Part shown: positions 10,745 to 18,595 of the stretch, piece by piece
How the letters are laid out: every line of letters begins with the position of its first letter
Position numbering within the stretch: position 1 is the first letter of the stretch
Origin: an uncultured Oscillospiraceae bacterium
GTDB lineage: Bacteria; Bacillota; Clostridia; Oscillospirales; Oscillospiraceae
Assembly (NCBI GenBank): GCA_947585425.1
Contig: CANPWZ010000057.1
Coordinates: 1 to 57,335 of the forward strand
Length of the DNA stretch: 57,335 nucleotides
Direction of reading: 5' to 3'
Program-made: the position numbers and the translations under genes
The notes under the pieces: model-generated
The model's database searches: none
The model's input: only the letters and a program-made list of their open reading frames with translations
Told to the model about the DNA's origin: nothing

Positions 10745-10792
10745 GTGGAGCTATTTCCCCGTGATGGTGGGGTTATGAATCCGAAATCTACA
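10745..10792. repeat. IS21 right terminal inverted repeat
   Basis: This is the inverse of the left end with about 75 percent identity over 48 bases. It contains an ATG at 10775 in a good ribosome-site context (GGTGGGG) that opens the frame of the adjacent NYN gene. The last base of the repeat (10792) falls exactly on a codon boundary of that frame. Confidence 0.8.
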
Positions 10793-11434
10793 ATCGACTA
10801 CGAAAATGTCCACAACTCCGGGATGCGGGGCAGCGAATATCTCCTCCCCACGGATCACGTCATCGTCTTCTACGGCCCCGCCTCCCCCACGATGGAACGG
10901 CGACACCTGGATAACATCAAAAATTCCGGCTGCGGGTTCGAGGTCTGCGAGCTGCTGGAAAAGCGAAAGAACGGCCTCGACTTCTACATCGCCACCAAGG
11001 TCGGAGAGCTGTTCGGTGCCGAGCAATGCAAAAACGCCGTGGTCATCAGCGGCGACACCGGCTTCAAGGCCCTCCGGGACTATTGGCAGGAGCGCTCCGG
11101 GACAAAGCACCGGGTGATCCTGAGCGACAGCGTCGAGCAGGGGATCGCCGCGGCGGGAGAGAACACCGCGCGGGCGAACCTAATCCGCACCCAGCGCAAA
11201 ACGCTGGACATCGGCCAGTTCTACGCCGCCTACCAGGAGAGCCTTCAAATCCGGCAGATGCTTCGCCAGGCGTTCGAGGGCACCGCATATGCCGACCGTC
11301 TGGAGGAGATCCAGGACACCCTTCAGGCGGGAGCGTCGCCAAAAGTAATTTATCTGGACGCCCTGCGCCGGTTCGGACGAAAAGACGGGCTGGAGATCTA
11401 CCGCAGGCTGAAAACCTGTAGCAGCCAGCAGTGA
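10775..11434 (+). CDS. NYN/PIN-like nuclease-fold protein
   Basis: From ATG 10775 the protein is 219 aa. The first six residues (MNPKST) come from the IS21 terminal repeat. The family's own sequence starts at IDYENVHNSG, whose Asp and Glu are the first acidic metal-binding residues of NYN/PIN-like RNase folds. Further acidic positions follow in ENVHNSGMRG, DFYIATKVGEL (D) and VVISGDTGF (D), the order expected for the family. The natural start and promoter were probably removed when the IS21 element inserted. Expression from the IS end is possible but not shown. A strong terminator follows at 11446. It lies convergent to the TOTE-type gene. NYN proteins often act on RNA, and a link to the neighbouring TOTE system is speculative. 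Confidence 0.7.
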   Translation: MNPKSTIDYENVHNSGMRGSEYLLPTDHVIVFYGPASPTMERRHLDNIKNSGCGFEVCELLEKRKNGLDFYIATKVGELFGAEQCKNAVVISGDTGFKALRDYWQERSGTKHRVILSDSVEQGIAAAGENTARANLIRTQRKTLDIGQFYAAYQESLQIRQMLRQAFEGTAYADRLEEIQDTLQAGASPKVIYLDALRRFGRKDGLEIYRRLKTCSSQQ

Positions 11435-11445
11435 CTGTCAAAACA

Positions 11446-11484
11446 CAGGCGCCCTTCCATCTCGGATGGAAGGGCGCCTGTTTG
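11446..11484 (+). terminator. Rho-independent terminator after the NYN gene
   Basis: A perfect 15-bp stem (11446-11460 with 11466-11480) with a 5-base loop is followed by TTTG. It sits 12 bases after the stop codon. Confidence 0.85.
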
Positions 11485-11700
11485 CCCCGTTGAGCCGGTT
11501 TGAGGCCCGCCTGCCGGTTGGGTAGCATCCGTGCCCATCCCCGCAAACTGCCCCGAAACCCACCCGTTTTTCGAGGCCACTCGCGCTCTGATTCCCTCCG
11601 GCGTTTTCACCAAACAAGGGCAATTCAGAGGGAGCGAAAGAGGTGCAGGATAAAAGCAGGTGGTCGCTTTGGCGCCCACCTGCCGCTCAACACCGCCCCG
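11482..11700 (+). repeat. dispersed non-coding repeat, copy 1
   Basis: This is the first of five related non-coding copies (others at about 16355-16488, 31107-31260, 32958-33095 and 50440-50566). They share the order: GCCCGCCTGCCGGT, a CATCC..TGCCCATCCC segment, AACT.GCCC, then a GGG-rich tail. This copy and the one at 31107 share a further stretch (TCCGGCGTTTTCACCAAA). The remaining bases to 11867 carry no recognisable gene. Confidence 0.6.
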
Positions 11701-11867
11701 CAACGCGAGTCGGGGAACTTGCAAAAGGTGGTCGGTTTTCACCCCTCTGTGTTGTGAAAGGTGGTTGGTCACCCCACAAACCCGCGCCGCCCGCAGGTTT
11801 GCGCACAGCGTAGAAGATGGTCGGTTCCAAAGAGTCAAGATAAATCGATACCCTTGTGTCCTCTGCC

Positions 11868-14777
11868 TCAATCTGCATTCCTGTTGTCCTCATTCAACAT
11901 CCTTAGCAACTCTCTCGCCAGCTCCAGGCTACACAATCGCATGGAGCCGCTGCCGCCATGCTCAAAGCCGAGAAAGTTGATCCCTCCGTACCACAGTGTC
12001 TGCCGGTCGATCACAGCGAACCGCTGATACTGTTTAGGGACGCGGCGCACCAGTACGCCCCGCTCCTCCAACAGGGTGGCCGCCCCCCGGACCTTCCGCT
12101 CTGTCTCTGGCTTGAAGCAGCTCTCATCTCCCGTGACAACCTGGACCTCAATGCCTTGAGGCAGCCAAGAGAGGAAACGCTTCACTTGGCTCACCTGTAA
12201 GTAGGGACTAACCACCACAACACTTTTCTCCGCCTGCCGTATGTCCTCCGCGAAGGCAGGCAGATAGTCCTCCTGGCTGAAAATCCGATTGCCCTCCACC
12301 GGCCTGTCCGCATTTCCGCGGACGCTGTAGCCGATGGCGGCGTATCCCGAGAGCCGCCTCTGATACATCCGCTCCAGCATGGGGACCCGCAGGTCCACAT
12401 AGTCGTAGATAAGCACTTCCCGTTTCCCGGCGTACTCCCGGTGGAGCCGACCAGCGTACTGGGCCAGAGTGCCTTTCCAGGAGATGGGCATGGTCAACAT
12501 CAGCGTATCCAGCCTGGGCAGGTCGAAGCCCTCTCCCACATATCGTCCGGTGGCCACCAGGACCAGCGGCTCCTCCGGCGGGATCTGCGCCAGTTCTGCC
12601 AGCAGTTCCCGCTTCTCCCTGGCGGTGCCGTGTCCTGACAGCAGCACTACCCGTCTTCCCTGTTCCGCGAGCATTGCGTGGAGCAGCTTCGCGTGGTCGT
12701 ACCGCTCCGTCAGTACCAGTGGCGTCCGCCCAGCGGCCACAGCCGCTGTCACGTCCGCAACGATCTGCGCGTTCCGCGCCTTATCCGTCTGCATCGCCCG
12801 GTAGGCGTCGGTGATGGTCCACGGTTTATCTTCTGTCAAAGGCCGGGCAAATGTGGTGAATCGTGGGACTACCGCATGGGAAAAGCTCCGCTTCTCTGCC
12901 TGTACCTTGGCGTCTACCTGATATCGAATCGGCCCACACTGGAGATAGATGATGGGATGGTGTCCATCCTTCCTGGTGGGCGTGGCCGTCAGGCCATAGA
13001 CATACCGGGCGTTCACCTCTTTCAGAATGCGCTCGAAACTCACTGCGGACACATGGTGGCACTCGTCCGCGATGACCATGCCGTAGTCCTTGACCAACTC
13101 CCGCACCTCGCCGCCTGAAATCAGGGACTGCATGATGGCCACGTCCACAAACCCTTCCAGGCTGTTTTTCGTTCCACCCAACTGTCCGATAACGGATCGC
13201 TGCCGTTTCCTGCCGCGTTTTTTGGGCAATTCGGGCAACGACTCGTCAATGGCGAGGAACTGTGCCAGCGCCCGCTTCCACTGGTCCAGCAGGGATTGAG
13301 TATGGACCAGGATCAGCGTGTTGACTTTTCGCTGGGCAATCAGATAGGCGGCCACCACGGTCTTGCCGAACGCAGTGGTGGCAGAGAGCACACCCGTGTC
13401 GTGTTCCAACAATGCGTCCGCCGCCGACTGTTGATCCTCCCGCAATTCACCTAAGAAACGGGCGTGCAGGGGTTTCCCGGAAAAAGTCCTGTCCGTGATC
13501 TCATAGGAAACGCCGATTCCCTCCAGCAGTTCCAGTAGCTTGGACTCACAGCCTCGCGGCAGTGCCAGGTAGCCGTTCCGCTCCTCCGCCGTACTCACGA
13601 TCCGGGGCTTATTGTAAACTGGCAGACGCATGGCCTGTGCCCGATAGAACTCGGGGTTCTGAAAGGCGGCCAGCCGCATGAGGCGATTCCGGACCCGTGG
13701 AGAAAAACCTGGCAACGGAAGAAACAGCATATTTGCCCTCGTAATCTGCTGAACGCCGCAGAAATCCATGGCGGTTATCGGCCTCCGTTTGCGTTTCTCC
13801 CAAGGTTTGAGCTCCGGTTCCGCCTCGCTCTCATACAACTCACCCAGCACCGCATCCCTGCTGTGGATCCGAAGCAGGTTGTCCAACGATTGGGCAGTCA
13901 TCCTTTCCATCCCCGCCAGATATGCCCACTGATCGGGATAGGGGGAACACGCATCATCCACAAACACGCTGTTTCCGCTCCTGCGCGCCAGTCCCTGGAG
14001 CGGAAGCGCGATCAGATTGCCAAAGCCGCCTTTGGGCAGGGTGTCCTGGCAGGGAAACATCCTGTCATACGCTTCGAGCTTCAGCTTCCCATCCCGCTCC
14101 ATGGCCGCCGTCAACAGCAGGGCCCCTAACTTTCGGGCCGTCGCGCATGAGATCGGCTCCGCGAAAAGTATCCAGAGATGGGCGCCCTCTCCGCTCCGGG
14201 AGCGCTCCACACCGCAAGGTACGGACCACTCTTGGCAAACACTTCGCAAAGACGACACACTCTCCTGCCAACCCGCGTCATCCAGATCGATTGCCAAGAA
14301 CCAACAGGTTTCATCCTCCAGGATGGGATAAATGCCTGCCACATCCCTGCCATATCCGTCTCTGCCGCTGAGATGGTCATAGATCGCCTTGTCACTGAGC
14401 GGTACCAAGACCCGCTGATCGCACTGTGCGCAGGAAGCACGTGGCTTGGGGCACACGCCCTCCTTCCACTCGTTGGCGCATACAGGGGAATAACCGCTCT
14501 TTCCGCTTTTGACGCTATACCACCGCCGGGCATAGGCGTCCTCCCGCCCCCGGAAGATGGAGCGAAACAGCCGAACCTTGTCATCCGTCCCGCTGTGCTG
14601 ATCGATACCTGGGACAGCGGCAGTCAGGACATGATCCGCCGCCTCTGATGTCATAGGCTTTGCGGCAGGCAAATGCCCCCTGCCAGCCAGCCCCAGCTTT
14701 TCCCGGAGTTCCCGGTTCTCCTTTTCCAGTTCCAAGACGCGCTGTTGCAGCTCTCTGCATCGGGATTCCCAGTCCAC
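11868..14777 (-). CDS. TOTE-type conflict protein: archaeo-eukaryotic primase, SF2 helicase, PLD-like domain
   Basis: This 969-aa protein has the TOTE conflict-system layout. A short coiled coil (residues 1-30) is followed by an AEP primase-like domain: WYSVKSGKSGYSP at 86-98, a Cys cluster at 109-119, catalytic WFLAIDLDD at 159-167, and SGEGAHLWI at 195-203. Next is an SF2 helicase with Walker A AFGKT near 469-473, DECHH at 571-575, TATP near 597 and QYAGRLHREY at 773-782. The C-terminal phospholipase-D-like domain (about 850-935) has Tyr and Arg where the HxK catalytic pair is expected (YQRFAVID, 917-924), so it may be inactive. The start is GTG 14777 with AGGTGA upstream. TOTE proteins are linked to nucleic-acid conflict and mobile DNA. 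It is divergent from hipA and convergent to the NYN gene. Confidence 0.85.
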   Translation of the reverse strand: MDWESRCRELQQRVLELEKENRELREKLGLAGRGHLPAAKPMTSEAADHVLTAAVPGIDQHSGTDDKVRLFRSIFRGREDAYARRWYSVKSGKSGYSPVCANEWKEGVCPKPRASCAQCDQRVLVPLSDKAIYDHLSGRDGYGRDVAGIYPILEDETCWFLAIDLDDAGWQESVSSLRSVCQEWSVPCGVERSRSGEGAHLWILFAEPISCATARKLGALLLTAAMERDGKLKLEAYDRMFPCQDTLPKGGFGNLIALPLQGLARRSGNSVFVDDACSPYPDQWAYLAGMERMTAQSLDNLLRIHSRDAVLGELYESEAEPELKPWEKRKRRPITAMDFCGVQQITRANMLFLPLPGFSPRVRNRLMRLAAFQNPEFYRAQAMRLPVYNKPRIVSTAEERNGYLALPRGCESKLLELLEGIGVSYEITDRTFSGKPLHARFLGELREDQQSAADALLEHDTGVLSATTAFGKTVVAAYLIAQRKVNTLILVHTQSLLDQWKRALAQFLAIDESLPELPKKRGRKRQRSVIGQLGGTKNSLEGFVDVAIMQSLISGGEVRELVKDYGMVIADECHHVSAVSFERILKEVNARYVYGLTATPTRKDGHHPIIYLQCGPIRYQVDAKVQAEKRSFSHAVVPRFTTFARPLTEDKPWTITDAYRAMQTDKARNAQIVADVTAAVAAGRTPLVLTERYDHAKLLHAMLAEQGRRVVLLSGHGTAREKRELLAELAQIPPEEPLVLVATGRYVGEGFDLPRLDTLMLTMPISWKGTLAQYAGRLHREYAGKREVLIYDYVDLRVPMLERMYQRRLSGYAAIGYSVRGNADRPVEGNRIFSQEDYLPAFAEDIRQAEKSVVVVSPYLQVSQVKRFLSWLPQGIEVQVVTGDESCFKPETERKVRGAATLLEERGVLVRRVPKQYQRFAVIDRQTLWYGGINFLGFEHGGSGSMRLCSLELARELLRMLNEDNRNAD

Positions 14778-14802
14778 ACTCCGTCACCTCAATTCCAAGC
14801 GA

Positions 14803-14831
14803 ATTGTAGCATGGAGTATAGCTTTTTTCAA
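14803..14831 (-). promoter_or_regulatory. sigma-A type promoter for the TOTE gene
   Basis: On the minus strand TTGAAA (14831-14826) and TACAAT (14808-14803) are separated by 17 bases, about 25 bases before the GTG start. Confidence 0.6.
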
Positions 14832-14834
14832 TCC

Positions 14835-14870
14835 AACGGCAGCATATTCAAGCGCACCGACGGTCGCCGG
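14835..14870 (+). pseudogene. remnant of the IME tyrosine integrase N-terminus
   Basis: Thirty-six bases match the start of the three IME integrases (for example 19198-19233) with about five mismatches. They encode NGSIFKRTDGRR against NGNVFKRTDGRW in the intact genes. No further integrase sequence follows. It appears to be a scar of an older element or recombination event. Confidence 0.5.
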
Positions 14871-14927
14871 ATGGTATCGTTTTGTGTCTTAACTTTTGCG
14901 ATTATATCAATGCGCCGCATAAACTGA

Positions 14928-14957
14928 TTGATTTTTTATCTGGAATCATGATATACT
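14928..14957 (+). promoter_or_regulatory. extended -10 promoter for the hipA-like gene
   Basis: TTGATT (14928-14933) and TATACT (14952-14957) are 18 bases apart, and a TGA directly before the -10 supplies an extended -10 element. It lies about 28 bases before the start codon. Confidence 0.6.
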
Positions 14958-14984
14958 GACAGACACAGACCGGGGGTGACCGCA

Positions 14985-16217
14985 GTGGATTACATTCTGA
15001 TGCACAAAGAGATTCCAGTAATCGAAATGACACTGGATGAGGCGACCGGAGCGATACAACGGGTGGGCGCTGTCTTCCGCTTGGAACACCTCCCCGTTGG
15101 GATTTCAGTAAAAAAAGGCAGCATCGCAGATCGATCCGCCCTAAATGCATGGTGGATCGACCGCTCCATTCCTGCCAGCCGTTCCGGTGTTCAAAGAGCG
15201 CTGGAAGTATTAAAACTGGATAATACACAAATGCTGCTCACCAGGTGTTTCGGCCTGAGTCTTTCGGATCAGTATTGGGTCAAGCCGAAAGGCAGTGACC
15301 TTCAATGGAAACAGGTCAACTTTTTCACCAACCCGTTCTCAGAAGACATCGGTGACGTTCTATTGGGAAAAGCGGCAAGGATGGATGGCTTTGATTTCCG
15401 CTCTCCTGATAACACCTCCGATGGATTCCTGAAAAAGAGGTGGAAAATCGTTAACGGAAAGCGATGCCTCTTAAAAGCGGGAAGCGCGCCATATATGCAG
15501 CAGCCGTTTAATGAAGTGATCGCGTCGGCTGTAGCCCGGCGGCTTGGGATCCCCCATGTCCCCTACACGCTGATATGGGACGAAGATATACCCTATAGTG
15601 CCTGCGAAGATTTTATTACGCCCGATACAGAGTTGGTCAGCGCCTGGCGGGTCATGCAGACGATGAAACGAGATAACAGCACCTCTCTCTACCGTCATTA
15701 TGTGAACTGCTGTAACGCGCTGGGCGTCCCGGATGTAGTCCACAGCCTTGACCAGATGATCGTGCTGGATTATTTGATCGTAAATGAGGATCGTCACCAA
15801 AACAACTTCGGGTTGGTTCGGGATGCAAACACACTGGAATGGCTGGGCGCCGCCCCGATTTTTGACAGCGGTTCATCCCTTGGTTACGATAAGCTCTCCA
15901 GCGCGATCCTTGCCGGCAAAGGAGTGGAGTGCAAACCTTTTAAGCGTACCCATGAGGAGCAGTTAAAACTGGTGACCTCTTTTGACTGGGTCGATCCCGA
16001 CTGTCTGCATGGACTCGAGGATGAAATACGCGGCATACTCGATCAGGCGGGCGAGTATATGGAACCGGCCAGAATAGTCGCCATTTGTACTTCAGCCGGC
16101 TTACGCGCCAAACGTTTGATAGAACTTGCGCATGAGCAAGCATATCAAATTGACAACCAATCACAAGATCTGGAACTCGATATCGCCGCAGACTATGGCA
16201 TGAAGCTAGATATGTAG
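14985..16217 (+). CDS. HipA-like serine/threonine kinase
   Basis: This 410-aa protein has the HipA kinase fold. A Lys for ATP binding is in LLKAGS (about 164). The catalytic loop is EDRHQNNFG (268-276), equivalent to the Asp-x-x-x-x-Asn of HipA toxins. A metal-binding Asp is in IFDSGSSLG (about 294). HipA toxins stop translation by phosphorylating a tRNA synthetase; the substrate here cannot be predicted. I chose GTG 14985, which is preceded by GGGGGTGA; an in-frame GTG at 14976 overlaps that site. No HipB-like antitoxin DNA-binding gene lies next to it, so it is a stand-alone HipA-like protein. This type is frequent in phage-like and mobile islands. Confidence 0.8.
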   Translation: MDYILMHKEIPVIEMTLDEATGAIQRVGAVFRLEHLPVGISVKKGSIADRSALNAWWIDRSIPASRSGVQRALEVLKLDNTQMLLTRCFGLSLSDQYWVKPKGSDLQWKQVNFFTNPFSEDIGDVLLGKAARMDGFDFRSPDNTSDGFLKKRWKIVNGKRCLLKAGSAPYMQQPFNEVIASAVARRLGIPHVPYTLIWDEDIPYSACEDFITPDTELVSAWRVMQTMKRDNSTSLYRHYVNCCNALGVPDVVHSLDQMIVLDYLIVNEDRHQNNFGLVRDANTLEWLGAAPIFDSGSSLGYDKLSSAILAGKGVECKPFKRTHEEQLKLVTSFDWVDPDCLHGLEDEIRGILDQAGEYMEPARIVAICTSAGLRAKRLIELAHEQAYQIDNQSQDLELDIAADYGMKLDM

Positions 16218-16354
16218 TTTCAATGCAACTCAGTTCTCTGCCGCTTTCTTGAGAATCATGTTTCCCAGCGCTGGTTCTAAAATTTGATAACCCTGCCTGA
16301 CACCCCTGGTTGTTTTCAGCCAGGGGTGGTATTGTGTGTCGCTACGAGGAAAGG
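16218..16354 (+). other. leader fragment at the left edge of the IME-A core
   Basis: No gene is present. A hairpin at about 16299-16327 (CACCCCTGG/CCAGGGGTG) followed by TATTGTGTGTCGCT duplicates the leader found before the DUF6809-like gene of IME-B (35798-35840). It appears as a misplaced fragment, consistent with recombination at this end of the IME-A core. Confidence 0.4.
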
Positions 16355-16488
16355 CCCCTTTGGGCCGATTTGTGGCCCGCCTGCCGGTGGGGTGGCATCC
16401 ATGCCCACCCCACAGATTTCGCAAAAATGTGCCCCCGGTTTCTGGGCCAATTTCAGGGCATGGCAGAGGGGGCCGTCCAGGGCGAAAA
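16355..16488 (+). repeat. dispersed non-coding repeat, copy 2
   Basis: This is the same family as 11482-11700. It lies immediately upstream of the oriT-like block, as it does in IME-B and IME-C. Confidence 0.6.
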
Positions 16489-16592
16489 ATTCCCGTTTCG
16501 GGAATGACAAGTTTCGCGTTCGTGTCACGGCTGGCGGGCCTTGCCCGCCGCCGCGCCCCGACGCAGAAGCGGGCAAGCCCGCACCCCTTTGA
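16489..16592 (+). other. candidate origin of transfer (oriT) of IME-A
   Basis: This block of about 104 bases is nearly identical in all three IMEs (33096-33199 and 50567-50668) and always ends shortly before mobC. It contains inverted repeats ATTCCCG/CGGGAAT, GGCGGGC/GCCCGCC and GCGGGC/GCCCGC around a conserved GTGTCACGG. Non-coding conservation next to mobC/mobA is the usual position of oriT. The nick site is not determined. Confidence 0.55.
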
Positions 16593-16615
16593 GTACGGAA
16601 GGAAGGAGAAGACCA

Positions 16616-16924
16616 ATGCCCAAATCAGAGTATATACATCTGCGGGTGGCTTCCTGGGAAAAGGAACAGATCGAGCGACGGGCCAAGAGAGCTGGGAAGA
16701 CCACCAGCGAGTTCGTCCGCAAGGCCGCCCTGAACCAGACCGTCATCGAGACGGCGCCGCTGAAAGAGATGACCACCGAGCTGCGGAGGCAGGGGAACAA
16801 TCTCAATCAGTTGGTGGTGCTGGCGAGACAAGGACGGATCTCCTTCGTGGATCTCAAACCCTTCCTGGATGTGTACAAACAGACATGGCAAGCGTTAAAT
16901 TCATTGCTGTCTCGCGGGGTCTGA
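16616..16924 (+). CDS. mobC: MobC-like relaxosome accessory protein
   Basis: This 102-aa protein has an N-terminal ribbon-helix-helix-like segment (YIHLRVASWEKEQIERRAKRAGKT, read in parts) and the MobC motif region LRRQGNNLNQL. It binds oriT and helps the relaxase open the strand. ATG 16616 follows AAGGAAGGAG. It overlaps mobA by 40 bases. It is almost identical to the copies in IME-B and IME-C and appears intact, although its partner is broken. Confidence 0.85.
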   Translation: MPKSEYIHLRVASWEKEQIERRAKRAGKTTSEFVRKAALNQTVIETAPLKEMTTELRRQGNNLNQLVVLARQGRISFVDLKPFLDVYKQTWQALNSLLSRGV

Positions 16925-17432
16925 AGGGAATCCTGGACTACGTCACCAACCGGGAGAAGACGGTGGACAGTCTCATCTCCGGCGTGAACTGCGTGGCGGA
17001 GACAGCCCTCAATGAGTTCGAGGCGGTGAAAAAACTCTTCGACAAAACCGACGGCCGCGCCTACTACCACATCGTCCAGTCCTTCTCCCCCGACGACCCT
17101 CTGGACTTCGAGACCGCCCACGAGATCGGTGTAAAGCTGGCGGAGTACTTCAAAGGCTACCAATGCCTTGTCGCCACCCACATGAACACCGCCCACATCC
17201 ACAACCACATCATGTCTCGCTGGACGACGCCGTATCCGGGATCTGTTCCATCCTGGATGCGCTGTCCATCGGGGACAATGATCGATTCCATCTGGAAACC
17301 ATTCATCACAGCGACGCGGAGATAGAGAAACTGCTGGCCATGGGGCACAAGCTGGAACACGCCCAGTACATGGTGGATGACGATGAGGAATACGAGCAGC
17401 AGCACGGCTTCGGGATGACGATGATGTGGTAA
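16885..17432 (+). pseudogene. mobA: MobA relaxase with 412-bp internal deletion
   Basis: The first 109 codons match the intact 319-aa relaxases of IME-B and IME-C up to the third-motif histidines (HMNTAHIHNHI). The sequence then jumps at 17213/17214 to the segment starting SLDDAVSG of the intact copies. The missing piece corresponds to 33821-34232 (412 bases, not a multiple of three), so the frame shifts and stops at 17325. The normal C-terminus persists out of frame to 17432. No microhomology is obvious at the junction. The catalytic Tyr and His cluster remain, but the protein is unlikely to work. Confidence 0.85.
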
Positions 17433-17470
17433 AAAACTCTGGCAGACGGAGATTTCAACTGTTAATAAAG

Positions 17471-17530
17471 TGATAACTCCGCTGAAAAGCTCTGGCTATT
17501 CCCTCTGATTGCTGGTAGTGTTTGTGCTGC
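17471..17530 (+). promoter_or_regulatory. conserved upstream element of the stalk gene
   Basis: The pattern TGATAAC, then CTGGCTATTC, then TTGCTGGTAGTGT is found before the stalk gene here and in B (34491-34550) and C (52065-52124). A second, similar copy precedes the DUF6809-like gene in each element. The end resembles an extended -10 hexamer (TGGTANTGT). Six related copies suggest one shared promoter or regulator. Confidence 0.45.
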
Positions 17531-17566
17531 GAAAGCACCAAAATAATACCGAAGGAGGCCACTCTT

Positions 17567-18403
17567 ATGAAAAACTGTATCAGTAATCTGCTGCTCGTAC
17601 TGGCCGGCATCCTCGCCGGGGTAACACTCACCAGCGGGGCCCAGGCCGCCGCCGCGCGGCTCACCGCCACCAGAAGCAACTGCGCCGTCTACATCGACGG
17701 CCAGCGGACGGAACTCACCGCCTACGTAATCAATGATGAGAACTATGTCCAGCTCCGGGACATCGGTGCCAAGGTGGGCTTCAACGTCTATTGGGACGGC
17801 ACGGTCCAGATCGAATCGGACAAGCCCTACACCGGCGTGGCGCCAGAAGAGTCCAAGCCCAGCGGCACGGTGACCTTGCCGACAGACGGCAGCCAGTACA
17901 TCCCCAAGGTAGGCGACGTGATCCCCTGTGACGACGGAACCCACTACACCATCACCGATGTGAGCCGATGGGACGCCAACATGTTCTCCGAGGGGCCGCT
18001 GCCCCCTCTGCCAACACCGACCTGCGACTGGAGCAGCTTCCCCAGCGTGGACCTGCCCGCGCCGGAGGCGAGGCACTACGTCAAAGCCAACGGTGACTAC
18101 CTCTACATCCGCAACCTCTACGAGACCCGCCGAATGCAGTACACGCTGATGAATCTGGCCGGGACAAACCCTGAGACCAGCAGCGGGGGCAAACTGCGCT
18201 ACGGCTCCAAGGGCACACCCTACGTCCGCATCAGCCTCAGCATCCCGGACAGCGCCGGGGCCTGGTCCTTCTGGCCGTGGCGGGACAGCGAACTGAGCAA
18301 GCTGTTCAACTCCTGCCCGCCGGGGACGTACAGTGTGGAGGCATGGGATCTCTACAAGGACGGGGTGTATAACCACACAGAGTACCGGGTCTATGTGACC
18401 TGA
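17567..18403 (+). CDS. secreted stalk protein with copper-amine-oxidase-like N-terminal domain
   Basis: This 278-aa protein has a clear signal peptide (hydrophobic LLLVLAGILAGVTL, cleavage near AQA-AAA at 27). The domain after it (residues about 30-95: CAVYIDGQRTELTAYVIND, then YVQLRDIGAKVGFNVYWDG, read in parts) is typical of the copper-amine-oxidase N-terminal-like domain used as a repeat in surface proteins. No copper-oxidase catalytic part is present. The C-terminal half is conserved with B and C but unassigned. A role in cell-surface attachment or in the envelope of the donor cell is possible. ATG 17567 follows GAAGGAGG. Confidence 0.7.
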   Translation: MKNCISNLLLVLAGILAGVTLTSGAQAAAARLTATRSNCAVYIDGQRTELTAYVINDENYVQLRDIGAKVGFNVYWDGTVQIESDKPYTGVAPEESKPSGTVTLPTDGSQYIPKVGDVIPCDDGTHYTITDVSRWDANMFSEGPLPPLPTPTCDWSSFPSVDLPAPEARHYVKANGDYLYIRNLYETRRMQYTLMNLAGTNPETSSGGKLRYGSKGTPYVRISLSIPDSAGAWSFWPWRDSELSKLFNSCPPGTYSVEAWDLYKDGVYNHTEYRVYVT

Positions 18404-18420
18404 TCGCACAAGGATTCGGG

Positions 18421-18454
18421 GGCCGCTCCACAAATGGAGCGGCCCTGCCTTTTG
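18421..18454 (+). terminator. terminator after stalk gene A
   Basis: A 10-bp stem GGCCGCTCCA/TGGAGCGGCC with a CAAA loop is followed by CTGCCTTTT. It is conserved in B and C with changed loops. Confidence 0.75.
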
Positions 18455-18467
18455 GAAAAAGGTTTTT

Positions 18468-18578
18468 TACGCATATAGAGGCCGTTTTCGAAGGGTGGTA
18501 AGGCAGGTACACAGGCCCCCCTCTGACGGGCCCTGCGATGCCCCTGTTTTCAAGGGCTGCGAAGCCCCGAAATGCGTA
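18468..18578 (+). ncRNA. tandem structured element, unit 1 (IME-A)
   Basis: This 111-base unit is closed by TACGCAT (18468-18474) and ATGCGTA (18572-18578). It is followed 17 bases later by a related unit of exactly the same length whose closing stem has different bases that still pair. No reading frame is conserved across the three IMEs here. It could be a structured RNA, or a structured DNA site such as a replication origin. No named family is recognised. Confidence 0.5.
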
Positions 18579-18595
18579 GAAAGCGGGGAGCCCAT

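Larger units (their letters stand above)
7982..10792 (-). mobile_element. IS21-family insertion sequence
   Basis: This 2.8-kb element carries istA, istB and a small third gene, all on the minus strand. Its ends are near-identical inverted repeats: the left end reads TGTATATTTCGG and the reverse complement of the right end reads TGTAGATTTCGG, with similarity continuing for about 48 bases. Flanking bases (tcactgg on the left, atcgacta on the right) do not form a target duplication. The two flanks (GH3 fragment and NYN gene) also make no sense as one interrupted gene. This suggests deletion or recombination next to the element after insertion. Confidence 0.9.

Noticed and set aside
7975-10800. 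Target-site duplication around the IS21-type element
   Set aside because: Left flank (tcactgg) and right flank (atcgacta) do not match over 4-8 bases.
16336-17325. A 329-aa plus-strand frame starting in the dispersed repeat and reading into the relaxase
   Set aside because: It runs through the oriT-like block and mobC in another frame and joins the relaxase only at 16885. It is an accidental open frame upstream of the truncated mobA.
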